Positions 44,269 through 51,604 of a stretch of 64,000 nt of DNA are shown piece by piece. The notes beneath the pieces were generated by a model. That model was not told where the DNA came from and ran no database searches. It saw only the letters and a list, made by a program, of their open reading frames with translations. The position numbers were made by a program, and so were the translations under genes. Source of the stretch: Hyphomicrobiales bacterium (lineage in GTDB: Bacteria; Pseudomonadota; Alphaproteobacteria; Rhizobiales; Rhizobiaceae); NCBI GenBank assembly GCA_900467685.1, contig UBQX01000016.1:1-64000 (forward strand), read 5' to 3'. Each line of letters opens with the position of its first letter. Position 1 is the first letter of the stretch.

Positions 44269-45477
44269 ATGACCGAAACCTTTATCTATGACACCGTGCG
44301 CACGCCGCGCGGTCGCGGCAAGAAGGACGGCGCGCTGCACGAAGTGCCGACGCCTCGCCTGGCTGCGCTCACGCTGGAAGCCATCCGCGATCGCAACGGC
44401 CTCGATACCGCAACCGTCGACGACATCATCTTCGGCTGCGTCGATCCGGTCATGGAAGCCGGCGCGGTCATTCCGCGTTCCGCTGCTTTCGAAGCCGGTT
44501 ATCACTTCAAGGCTCCGGGCGTTCAGATCTCGCGCTTCTGCGCTTCCGGCCTCGATGCCGTGAACCTTGCCGCCTCGAAGATCGCGTTCGGCGCGGACGA
44601 CATCGTGATTGCCGGCGGTGTGGAATCCATGTCGCGCGTCGGCATGGGCATGGCCGGCGGTTCCTGGCCGGTTGACCCCTCCGTCGCCTTCCCCGGCTAT
44701 TTCATGCCGCAGGGCGTCTCCGCCGACCTGATTGCCACCAAGTACGGCTTCTCCCGCGAAGATGTTGACGCCTATGCCGTCGAGAGTCAGAAGCGCGCTG
44801 CCAATTCCTGGGAAAAGGGCTATTTCGACAAGTCCGTCATCGCTGTGAAGGATGTCAACGGCCTGACGATCCTCGCCAAGGACGAACACATGCGTCCTGA
44901 CACGACGATGCAGTCGCTCGGTTCGCTCAACCCGTCCTTCCAGATGCCGGGCGAAATGGGCGGCTTTGAAGCCGTCGGCCTGCATGCGCATCCGGATGTC
45001 GAGCGCATCAATTATGTCCACCATGCCGGCAACTCGTCCGGTATCGTGGACGGCGCTGCGGCCGTCCTGCTCGGCTCCAAGGCCGGCGGTCAGGCCATGG
45101 GCCTCAAGCCCCGCGCCCGCATCCGCGCCTTTGCCAATATCGGCTCCGAACCGGCCCTCATGCTGACCGGCCCGGTTGACGTCACCGAGAAGCTCCTGAA
45201 GCGTGCCGGCATGACGATCAACGATATCGACCTGTTCGAGCTGAACGAAGCCTTCGCGGCCGTCGTGCTCCGCTTCATGCAGGCCTTCGATGTCTCGCAT
45301 GACAAGATGAACGTCACCGGCGGCGCGATTGCCCTTGGCCATCCGCTGGGTGCCACCGGCGCGATGATCCTCGGCCAGGCGCTGGACGAAATGGAACGCC
45401 GCGATCTGAACACCGCGCTCGTCACGCTCTGCATCGGTGCGGGCATGGGCACGGCCACGATCATCGAGCGCGTCTAA
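44269..45477 (+). CDS. fadA: Acetyl-CoA C-acetyltransferase / 3-ketoacyl-CoA thiolase
   Basis: A 402-residue thiolase. The nucleophile C91 is in SRFCASGLDA; the C-terminal catalytic elements are NEAFAAV, GGAIALGHPLGATGA (His) and LCIGAGMG (Cys). It cleaves 3-ketoacyl-CoA to acetyl-CoA in beta-oxidation. The fadB-like gene starts 18 bases downstream; the acyl-CoA dehydrogenase is 284 bases upstream with a repeat between them. Confidence 0.93.
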   Translation: MTETFIYDTVRTPRGRGKKDGALHEVPTPRLAALTLEAIRDRNGLDTATVDDIIFGCVDPVMEAGAVIPRSAAFEAGYHFKAPGVQISRFCASGLDAVNLAASKIAFGADDIVIAGGVESMSRVGMGMAGGSWPVDPSVAFPGYFMPQGVSADLIATKYGFSREDVDAYAVESQKRAANSWEKGYFDKSVIAVKDVNGLTILAKDEHMRPDTTMQSLGSLNPSFQMPGEMGGFEAVGLHAHPDVERINYVHHAGNSSGIVDGAAAVLLGSKAGGQAMGLKPRARIRAFANIGSEPALMLTGPVDVTEKLLKRAGMTINDIDLFELNEAFAAVVLRFMQAFDVSHDKMNVTGGAIALGHPLGATGAMILGQALDEMERRDLNTALVTLCIGAGMGTATIIERV

Positions 45478-45495
45478 GGTTTGGGAGAGAGAAGA

Positions 45496-47709
45496 ATGTC
45501 TTACGTAAACTTCAAGGTCGAAACCGACGCCGACGGCATTGCGCTCGTCACCTGGGACATGCCCGGCAAGTCGATGAACGTCTTCACGGTCGAAGTGATG
45601 GACGAACTCGACAAGATCATCGACGCGACGGTTGCCGACGAAAAGGTCAAGGGCGTCGTCTTCACCTCCGGCAAGAACGCCTTCTCCGGCGGTGCCGACC
45701 TCACCATGCTCAAGGGCATGTTCGAGACGATCGAGCGCGAACGCGCGGCCGATCCGGCCGGTGCGGCCCAGAAGCTTTTCGATGCTGCCGGCCGCATGAC
45801 CTGGCTCTATCGCAAGATCGAAACCAACGGCAAGCCTTGGGTCTCGGCCATCAACGGCACCTGCATGGGCGGCGCGACCGAACTGTCGCTCGCCTGCCAT
45901 GCCCGCGTCGCGTCCAACTCGCCGTCGGTCAAGATCGGCCTGCCGGAAGTGAAAGTGGGCATCTTCCCCGGCGCCGGTGGCACGCAGCGCCTGCCGCGCC
46001 TGATCAACGCACAGGATGCACTGCAGGCGATGACGACGGGTTCGTCCTTCTCCGCCTCGCGCGCCAAGGCGCTCGGCCTCGTGGCCGAAGTGGTCGAGCC
46101 GGAAAACCTCGTTTCCGCTGCCAAGGAACTGCTCAAGAAGGGCGTCGATCCGGTCGCGCCCTGGGACAAGAAGGGCTTCAAGGCTCCGGGCGGTGCCGTC
46201 TGGACGCCGAACGGCATCCAGCTCTTCTCAGCCGCCAACGGCATTCTGCGCCGCGAAACCGCCGGCAACTATCCGGCAGCCCTCGCCATCGTGAAATGCG
46301 TCTATGAAGGCCTCCAGGTTCCGATCGACACGGGCCTGCGCATCGAGCAGCGCTACTTCACAAACATCCTGCAGACCACCGAAGCCTTCTCGATGATCCG
46401 CTCGCTGTTCGTCTCCCTTCAGGAGCTAAACAAGGGCGCCCGCCGTCCGGCCAGCGTCGAAAAGAGCGAGATCAAGAAGGTCGGCATCGTGGGTGCAGGC
46501 TTCATGGGCGCGTCCATCGGCTATGTCACGGCCGCCGCCGGCATTCAGGTCGTTCTGATCGACCGTGACATGGACGCCGCCAACAAGGGCAAGGCAACCT
46601 CCGAAGGCCTCGTCACCGAGGCCCAGAAGAAGGGCAAGCTCTCCAAGGAAGCCGGCGAGGCGCTCCTTGCCCTCATCACGCCGACGGCCGATTATGCCGA
46701 TATCGCCGATTGCGACCTCGTCATCGAGGCCGTGTTCGAGGATCGCGGCATCAAGAAGGCCGTGACCGAGCAGGTCGAGGCCGTGCTGAAGCCCGGCGCG
46801 ATCTTCGCCTCCAACACCTCGACGCTGCCGATCACCGGTTTGGCTGAAAACTCCAAGCGTCCGGAACAGTTCATCGGCATTCACTTCTTCTCGCCGGTGC
46901 ACAAGATGATGCTGACGGAAGTCATCATGGGCGAAAAGACGGGTGATAAGGCACTCGCCGTGGCGCTCGACTATGTCGCCGCCATCAAGAAGACGCCGAT
47001 CGTCGTCAACGACACGCGTGGCTTCTACGTGAACCGTTGCGTCCTGCGCTACATGAACGAGGCCTATAACATGCTCGTCGAGGGCATCCCGGCCGTCATG
47101 ATCGACAACGTGGCCAAGATGGCGGGCATGCCTGTTGGCCCGTTGGCGCTCAACGACGAAACCGCCGTCGATCTCTCCTACAAGATCATGAAGGCGATGA
47201 TTGCCGATCTCGGCGAGAAGTCGGTCGATCCGCGCCACATGGCGCTGATCACGCAGATGGTCGAAAAGGAAGGCCGCCTCGGCCGCAAGGCCGGCAAGGG
47301 CTTCTACGACTATCCGGCCAAGCCTGCCAAGAAGTCCATGTGGCCTGGCCTCAAGGACATGTTCCCGCAGCAGGATCCGGACAAGATCGACGTCAAGACG
47401 ATCAAGCAGCGCTTCCTCGTCACCATCGCTCTGGAAGCCGCCCGCACCATGGAAGAGGGCATCGTCACCGATCCGCGCGAAGCCGATATCGGCTCGATCC
47501 TCGGCTTCGGTTTCGCGCCTTACACGGGCGGTGCGATCTCCTATATCGATGGCATGGGCGTGAAGGCATTCGTCGAACTGGCCGAAAAGCTGGCGACTCA
47601 GTACGGCCCCCATTTCAAGCCGACGCCTCTGCTTCTCGAAATGGCCAAGACGGGGGATACTTTTTATGCTCGTTTCAATCCGTACGGCGAGAAAAAACAG
47701 GCTGCCTAG
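45496..47709 (+). CDS. fadB: Fatty-acid oxidation complex alpha subunit (enoyl-CoA hydratase / 3-hydroxyacyl-CoA dehydrogenase)
   Basis: A 737-residue bifunctional enzyme. Residues 1-250 are a crotonase domain (FSGGADLTMLKGM, NGTCMGGATELSLACHARVAS, GLPEVKVGIFPGAGGTQRLPRL). From about 315, a Rossmann HAD domain starts with GIVGAGFMGASIGYVTAAAG, with IEAVFEDRGIK, ASNTSTLPIT and HFFSPVHKMMLTEVI. The two C-terminal HAD domains complete the fold. It works with the thiolase gene upstream. GGGAGAGAG precedes the ATG at 45496. Confidence 0.94.
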   Translation: MSYVNFKVETDADGIALVTWDMPGKSMNVFTVEVMDELDKIIDATVADEKVKGVVFTSGKNAFSGGADLTMLKGMFETIERERAADPAGAAQKLFDAAGRMTWLYRKIETNGKPWVSAINGTCMGGATELSLACHARVASNSPSVKIGLPEVKVGIFPGAGGTQRLPRLINAQDALQAMTTGSSFSASRAKALGLVAEVVEPENLVSAAKELLKKGVDPVAPWDKKGFKAPGGAVWTPNGIQLFSAANGILRRETAGNYPAALAIVKCVYEGLQVPIDTGLRIEQRYFTNILQTTEAFSMIRSLFVSLQELNKGARRPASVEKSEIKKVGIVGAGFMGASIGYVTAAAGIQVVLIDRDMDAANKGKATSEGLVTEAQKKGKLSKEAGEALLALITPTADYADIADCDLVIEAVFEDRGIKKAVTEQVEAVLKPGAIFASNTSTLPITGLAENSKRPEQFIGIHFFSPVHKMMLTEVIMGEKTGDKALAVALDYVAAIKKTPIVVNDTRGFYVNRCVLRYMNEAYNMLVEGIPAVMIDNVAKMAGMPVGPLALNDETAVDLSYKIMKAMIADLGEKSVDPRHMALITQMVEKEGRLGRKAGKGFYDYPAKPAKKSMWPGLKDMFPQQDPDKIDVKTIKQRFLVTIALEAARTMEEGIVTDPREADIGSILGFGFAPYTGGAISYIDGMGVKAFVELAEKLATQYGPHFKPTPLLLEMAKTGDTFYARFNPYGEKKQAA

Positions 47710-47733
47710 GCTAAGAAAACCTTAAAATCGCAT

Positions 47734-47760
47734 AAAAAAGGCCGCCTCGAGCGGCCTTTT
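47734..47760 (+). terminator. Intrinsic terminator of beta-oxidation operon
   Basis: AAAAGGCCGC / GCGGCCTTTT with a CTCGA loop, starting 27 bases after the fadB stop. Symmetric A and T tracts also allow use on the minus strand. Confidence 0.88.
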
Positions 47761-47931
47761 CCATGCCAAAATGTGGTGCGAATGGGGCAGTGAAGCCTCT
47801 GAAACGGCATGAATGTCAGGCTTGGCTGTCGCCTCCAAAAATCTATAAGCTATTGAAACTAAATTATTAATTAGAAAACTCTCCAGTTTTGTAAGTGGAC
47901 CGTACTGGTTCGATCTCACATTTCAAGGGCT

Positions 47932-47993
47932 CATATCGAAGACAATACGTTCGTCATTTCGAGATTGAACCGAACGGTTCGGTCATATATATC
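47932..47993 (+). promoter_or_regulatory. Two-palindrome promoter region of paralogue 1
   Basis: Palindrome GAACCG-AA-CGGTTC (47967-47980) begins inside a TTGAAC -35-like hexamer (47965-47970); TATATC (47988-47993) is 17 bases downstream. Centred 33 bases upstream is a decayed copy of the 18-bp palindrome found in copies 2 and 3, with the right half (ACAATACG) intact. The gap 47761-48058 holds no other feature that I can see. Confidence 0.6.
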
Positions 47994-48058
47994 TACATCA
48001 TCGGACGACGAGATGAACACCGGCAAACGCCGGACGGTCGGAACTCTGATGAGGCAAC

Positions 48059-48104
48059 CCCGCCATTCAGTCGCGCACTTGAGAGTGCACGATTGAATAG
48101 CGGG
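48059..48104 (+). promoter_or_regulatory. Conserved 46-nt leader hairpin, copy 1
   Basis: CCCGC pairs with GCGGG, ATTCA with TGAAT, and GCACT with AGTGC around a TGAG loop, giving a nearly continuous hairpin of about 19 pairs in the 5' leader of paralogue 1. The same structure occurs before paralogues 2 and 3. Confidence 0.75.
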
Positions 48105-48171
48105 AAACCAAAAAACAAACCCCGCTCGCGGTTGTCCCCCATGGAACCGCACTTTGTAAATGGAGATCAAA

Positions 48172-48594
48172 ATGAACAAGTTTGTTGCATACGCTGCTGC
48201 TGGCGTCCTGTCTGTTTCCGCTCTGATCGCTGGCCAGGCTGCTGCTCAGGAAAACGAAAATTCCGCATTCGCCCAGATGGTCAACCAGAACAGCGGTTCG
48301 GCTCCGTCCGACACGGGCAGCAAGGTTGGCTACGGCTACAACGCCGGCTTCCTCGCCAAGGCTTCGCATTCCAACACTGTCAGCATCCGTTACACGGGCG
48401 AGCTGTCGCAGGCTGAAAAGGCCTCCTTTCAAGACCGCGCCAAGGCAGACCCGTCCGCAGTCAAGGCCCTCCAGGCCGAAATTGCACAGAATGCAGACGT
48501 CGTTCGTGGTCTTCAGGACCGTAACGTAAGCGTCAAGAACGTCATCGGCGCACAGCGTGCAGTCGACGGTTCGACGGTCTACATCGTTCGCTAA
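48172..48594 (+). CDS. Tandem-array secreted protein, paralogue 1 (unknown family)
   Basis: A 140-residue exported protein I do not recognise. The signal peptide (about 1-26, GVLSVSALIAGQAAAQ) is followed by NENSAFAQM, a GYGYNAGFLAKASHS segment and a helical charged part (ELSQAEKASFQDRAKADPSAVKALQAEI), ending NVIGAQRAVDG..YIVR. The ATG at 48172 follows GGAG; an ATG at 48160 overlaps that ribosome site and is rejected. It is one of four adjacent paralogues; the 3' half is almost identical in DNA to paralogue 2. Confidence 0.85.
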   Translation: MNKFVAYAAAGVLSVSALIAGQAAAQENENSAFAQMVNQNSGSAPSDTGSKVGYGYNAGFLAKASHSNTVSIRYTGELSQAEKASFQDRAKADPSAVKALQAEIAQNADVVRGLQDRNVSVKNVIGAQRAVDGSTVYIVR

Positions 48595-48629
48595 TAAAGG
48601 CTGGTTTCAACGAAACCACCCCTCCAGCG

Positions 48630-48666
48630 CCCTCCGCGGTTCCACTGCCGCGGAGGGTGTTTTTTT
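48630..48666 (+). terminator. Terminator of paralogue 1
   Basis: CCCTCCGCGG (48630-48639) / CCGCGGAGGG (48648-48657) followed by TGTTTTTTT. The sequence is repeated after paralogue 2. Confidence 0.9.
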
Positions 48667-48711
48667 GTCTTAACGAGCCCCTAAGGCGTTGAATAAAAGC
48701 GAAAAATGACG

Positions 48712-48773
48712 CGGATTGTGCACAATCCGTTTCCAACTTTGCTGTTGAACCGATCGGTTCTGCCACCTAAATG
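48712..48773 (+). promoter_or_regulatory. Two-palindrome promoter region of paralogue 2
   Basis: CGGATTGTGCACAATCCG (48712-48729), an 18-bp perfect palindrome, and GAACCG-AT-CGGTTC (48747-48760) have centres 33 bases apart. TTGAAC (48745-48750) and TAAATG (48768-48773) are plausible -35/-10 elements with 17-base spacing, so the second palindrome would overlap the promoter. Confidence 0.65.
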
Positions 48774-48838
48774 AAGTCGTGTCAGGCAACGATGCACACA
48801 CCGGCAAGAAAGCCGAACGTGTCGAAACCTGGCGAGGC

Positions 48839-48884
48839 CCCGCCATTCAGTCGCGTACTCAAGAGTGCACGATTGAATTGCGGG
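48839..48884 (+). promoter_or_regulatory. Conserved 46-nt leader hairpin, copy 2
   Basis: Same structure as copy 1 with changed terminal stem and loop (GTACT-CAAG-AGTGC), keeping pairing through a T-G wobble. It lies about 68 bases before the paralogue 2 start. Confidence 0.75.
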
Positions 48885-48951
48885 AAACCAATAAATCCAA
48901 CCCGCTCGCGGTCGACCTTCCCGTGGAACCGCATTTACAATGGAGACTACA

Positions 48952-49377
48952 ATGAACAAGTTTGCTGCTTTCGCCGCCGCTGGCGTCCTGTCTGTTTCGG
49001 CCCTCATCTCGGGTCAGGCTTTCGCTGACAACGAAAACTCCGCTTTCGCCCAGATGACCCGTGCCAACACCTATGGCACCTCGGCTGCCGCTTCTGACGC
49101 TGGCACTGTTGGCTACGGCTACAACCCGGGCTTCCTTGCCAAGGCCTCGCACTCGAGCAACGTCAACATCCGCTACACCAACGAGCTGTCGCAGGCTGAA
49201 AAGGCCTCCTTTCAGGACCGCGCCAAGGCAGACCCGTCCGCAGTCAAGGCCCTCCAGGCCGAAATTGCACAGAATGCAGACGTCGTTCGTGGTCTTCAGG
49301 ACCGTAACGTGAGCGTCAAGAACGTCATTGGCGCACAGCGCGCTGCCGACGGTTCGACGACCTACATCATCCGGTAA
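48952..49377 (+). CDS. Tandem-array secreted protein, paralogue 2 (unknown family)
   Basis: A 141-residue exported protein. The signal peptide (ending ALISGQAFAD) leads to NENSAFAQMTRANTYGT, GYGYNPGFLAKASHSS, then the same helical C-terminal half as paralogue 1 (ELSQAEKASF.. to NVIGAQRA). Bases 49183-49340 differ from 48400-48557 at only three positions, while the 5' half is more diverged, pointing to gene conversion. GGAG precedes the ATG. The function is unknown. Confidence 0.85.
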   Translation: MNKFAAFAAAGVLSVSALISGQAFADNENSAFAQMTRANTYGTSAAASDAGTVGYGYNPGFLAKASHSSNVNIRYTNELSQAEKASFQDRAKADPSAVKALQAEIAQNADVVRGLQDRNVSVKNVIGAQRAADGSTTYIIR

Positions 49378-49412
49378 TAAAGGCTGGTTTCAACAAAACC
49401 ACCCCTCCAGCG

Positions 49413-49446
49413 CCCTCCGCGGTCACCCTGCCGCGGAGGGTGTTTT
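49413..49446 (+). terminator. Terminator of paralogue 2
   Basis: CCCTCCGCGG (49413-49422) / CCGCGGAGGG (49431-49440) followed by TGTTTT; nearly the same as the terminator of paralogue 1. The stretch from 49447 to 49608 holds nothing I can identify. Confidence 0.88.
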
Positions 49447-49608
49447 CGTTTGTCACGTACGGCTTTGAAGCGTTCCATCTCGCCCTCATGCCTATCGGTC
49501 CTGGTTGGGCAGGCAGACGGCATGATCTGGCAAACCAATGATTCGATTTGGCTTTTTCTCGCCACAATTGCCCAAACCCATTGGCGTTCGATCCTCATTT
49601 TCAAGACT

Positions 49609-49670
49609 CGTATTGTGCACAATACGTTTCCAATTTCGGTATTGAACCGAACGGTTCGATACCCCAAATG
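49609..49670 (+). promoter_or_regulatory. Two-palindrome promoter region of paralogue 3
   Basis: CGTATTGTGCACAATACG (49609-49626) and GAACCG-AA-CGGTTC (49644-49657), centres again 33 bases apart. Relative to copy 2 the first palindrome has a paired change (G..C to T..A) that keeps symmetry. TTGAAC (49642-49647) and CAAATG (49665-49670) are the matching promoter hexamers. Confidence 0.65.
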
Positions 49671-49729
49671 GTGTAGTGTAAGACGGAGACATGAAGCCGA
49701 CAGCGGCATGCGGGTCTCCGGATGGAAAC

Positions 49730-49775
49730 CCCGCCATTCAGTCACGCACTCGGTAGTGCGCGATTGAATAGCGGG
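49730..49775 (+). promoter_or_regulatory. Conserved 46-nt leader hairpin, copy 3
   Basis: Same length and outer stems as copies 1 and 2; the inner stem GCACT-CGGT-AGTGC has a different loop and an extra C-G pair where the others have a C-A mismatch. Confidence 0.75.
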
Positions 49776-49847
49776 AAATCAAAATCCCTGCGGAACCCCT
49801 CGCATTGTGCTGAGGGCCGCACTTGTAGAAAATGAATGGAGAATACA

Positions 49848-50273
49848 ATGAACAAGTTTGCTGCTTTTGCCGCCGCTGGCGTCCTGTCCGTTTCGGCCCT
49901 GATTTCGGGCCAGGCCTTCGCTGAGAACGAAAACTCTGCCTTCGCCCAGATGACCCGTGCGAACACCTACGGCACCACGGCCCCTGCTTCTGAAAACAGC
50001 GCAGTCGGCTATGGCTACAACCCGGGCTTCCTCGCCAAGGCTTCGCACGAAAGTGCAATCAACGTCCGCTATGTGAGCGAGCTTTCGAAGCCCGACCGTC
50101 AGGCCGCTCTCGACCGCGCCAGCGCTGACCCGGCTGCCGTCCAGGCTCTGCAGGCCGGCATCAGCAAGGACACCTCGGTTCTGCGCGGTCTTCAGGAACG
50201 CAACATCAGCCTGAGCAACGTAATCGGCAGCAGGACCGCCCTCGACGGCTCTGTCACTTACATCGTCCGGTAA
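49848..50273 (+). CDS. Tandem-array secreted protein, paralogue 3 (unknown family)
   Basis: A 141-residue exported protein whose N-terminal half is nearly the same as paralogue 2 (signal peptide ending GQAFAE; NENSAFAQMTRANTYGTTAPAS; GYGYNPGFLAKASHES) but whose C-terminal half has diverged (ELSKPDRQAALDRASADPAAVQALQAGISKDTSVLRG), ending TYIVR. The conserved frame is IGS/AxxxDGS-x-x-YIVR. GGAG precedes the ATG at 49848. The function is unknown. Confidence 0.85.
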   Translation: MNKFAAFAAAGVLSVSALISGQAFAENENSAFAQMTRANTYGTTAPASENSAVGYGYNPGFLAKASHESAINVRYVSELSKPDRQAALDRASADPAAVQALQAGISKDTSVLRGLQERNISLSNVIGSRTALDGSVTYIVR

Positions 50274-50599
50274 GTATGCGTTGACGCTAAAATAGCACAT
50301 CGTCTCGCGGTTTGAGCCGCGAGACGATTACATGAAGTCGATCCAATACGTAAATTCGTTGAAATGGATCACGTAAAAATACAAATCCAGGAAATGAGAA
50401 CATTAAAATCCTGTAATGATGAACAGTGTTTCGGATATTTAATCTACATTGTCATTCATGAAGAGAATTTAATGAAGTCTGCCTGAAACTAAACCAAATG
50501 TGGTGCGTTATTAGGTCATGCGCTTCTGATGGCGCTGTCAATTGAACAAACCACGATTGATGAACCGGCGGCTTTCCGCCAAATGTAATGGAGATGAAA
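50274..50599. other. Gap between paralogues 3 and 4
   Basis: It holds a hairpin TCGTCTCGCGG (50300-50310) / CCGCGAGACGA (50317-50327), probably the paralogue 3 terminator, then about 190 bases of AT-rich DNA without a gene. Just before paralogue 4 is a small stem GGCGG-CTTT-CCGCC (50567-50580). The two palindromes and the 46-nt leader hairpin of copies 1-3 are absent. Confidence 0.55.
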
Positions 50600-51037
50600 A
50601 TGAACAAGTTTACCGCTTTTGCCGCTGCTGGCGTTCTTGCAACCACCGCCCTTTTCGGCGTTCAGGCTTCGGCACAGGAAAATGAAAATTCTGCATTCGC
50701 GCAGATGACCAACGACAACACCTATGCCGCCGCGCCGGCTTCGCATGAAGCATCGCGCAACGCCTATGGCTACGGCTACCAGGCTGGCACGCTCTCGCGC
50801 GTTTCCGCACAGGGCTCTGACGTGACGGTCTACCGTCTCGGCGAGTTGAACAAGGCCGACCGCGAAATGTACCGCGACCGCGCCAAGGCAGATCCGGCTC
50901 GGGTTGCCGCTCTGCAGGAACAGATCAAGGCCTCCCCGGCTGTCCACAACGCCCTTCTGGCCGAGAACGTCCAGATCTCCAGCGTGATTGGCGAGATCAA
51001 GGGTGCTGATGGCTCGACCGCCTACGTGGTCCGTTGA
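50600..51037 (+). CDS. Tandem-array secreted protein, paralogue 4 (divergent)
   Basis: A 145-residue exported protein, the most diverged of the array: signal peptide FAAAGVLATTALFGVQASAQ, shared NENSAFAQMTNDNTY, a GYGYQAGTLSRVSAQ segment in place of GYGYNPGFLAKAS, a helical part (ELNKADREMYRDRAKADPARVAALQEQI), ending SSVIGEIKGADGSTAYVVR. GGAG precedes the ATG. Its upstream region differs from the other three, so it is probably regulated separately. Confidence 0.83.
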   Translation: MNKFTAFAAAGVLATTALFGVQASAQENENSAFAQMTNDNTYAAAPASHEASRNAYGYGYQAGTLSRVSAQGSDVTVYRLGELNKADREMYRDRAKADPARVAALQEQIKASPAVHNALLAENVQISSVIGEIKGADGSTAYVVR

Positions 51038-51065
51038 TCAACCTGCATTGTGAATGACCCCAGAG

Positions 51066-51100
51066 GCCCTGCAGCATTCCGCTGCGGGGCTTCTTGCTGT
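51066..51100 (+). terminator. Terminator of paralogue 4
   Basis: GCCCTGCAGC (51066-51075) / GCTGCGGGGC (51081-51090) with one wobble pair, followed by a weak T-rich stretch (TTCTTGCTGTTT). Confidence 0.6.
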
Positions 51101-51207
51101 TTGGGCAGATTTTCTCCGGCATTGTCGCATGCTGCAATGCGAAGGTTTGCCGCATTGCGTCAGTCCGTATCAAAGGCGTATGCTCGGAAATGTTCGAGGC
51201 CAAAGGA

Positions 51208-51288
51208 CCAGCGGTTTTTGCGTCCGGACTGCGGTAAAACAAAGAGATAGAGCATTTTAGGTGATCCGAGTTCCCCGGAAATGCTCTG
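51208..51288. repeat. Intergenic repeat, copy 1
   Basis: The stretch from AGCGGTTTTTGCGTCCGG through GAGCATTTT recurs at 57339-57397 with few changes. It ends in an inverted repeat GAGCATTT ... AAATGCTC. This type of short repeat is common between rhizobial genes. It fills most of the 51038-51319 gap together with the preceding terminator. Confidence 0.6.
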
Positions 51289-51319
51289 GATAATTCAATA
51301 GCTTTCGAAACGCCCCGCC

Positions 51320-51604
51320 ATGTCTCAGAAGCCCAAAATGACACCCGCCGAAGCCCGCAAGGATCATCACGAGATGCTGCGCTTCCTGGCTCTCAACGCC
51401 GCCTTCGGCATCTTCATCGGCCTCGCGCTGACCGCAGCTCTTCTTTATTTCAACATAGGCGACTTTCTGACCCGCGTTCAGCATTCGCCCATGCCGGCGA
51501 TTGCCGTTCTGCTCGTTGCGGCGCCGCTTTCCCTGCTGCTCGGTGGGGCATCCATGTCCACCGCCATCATGCTGCTGCCCTACGAGAAGAAGTTCGACGA
51601 TTGA
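51320..51604 (+). CDS. Small two-helix membrane protein, unknown
   Basis: A 94-residue protein with two hydrophobic helices (about 24-46 and 58-82) and a charged N terminus (KPKMTPAEARKDHHEMLR). It is of the kind found widely in rhizobia without assigned function. It ends at the base before the convergent sensor kinase stop. No clear ribosome site; the alternative start at Met19 would keep both helices. Confidence 0.7.
   Translation: MSQKPKMTPAEARKDHHEMLRFLALNAAFGIFIGLALTAALLYFNIGDFLTRVQHSPMPAIAVLLVAAPLSLLLGGASMSTAIMLLPYEKKFDD

Noticed and set aside
47710-50600. CRISPR-like array because of repeated segments
   Set aside because: Repeats are spaced about 780-900 bases apart, contain genes, and no cas genes are present.
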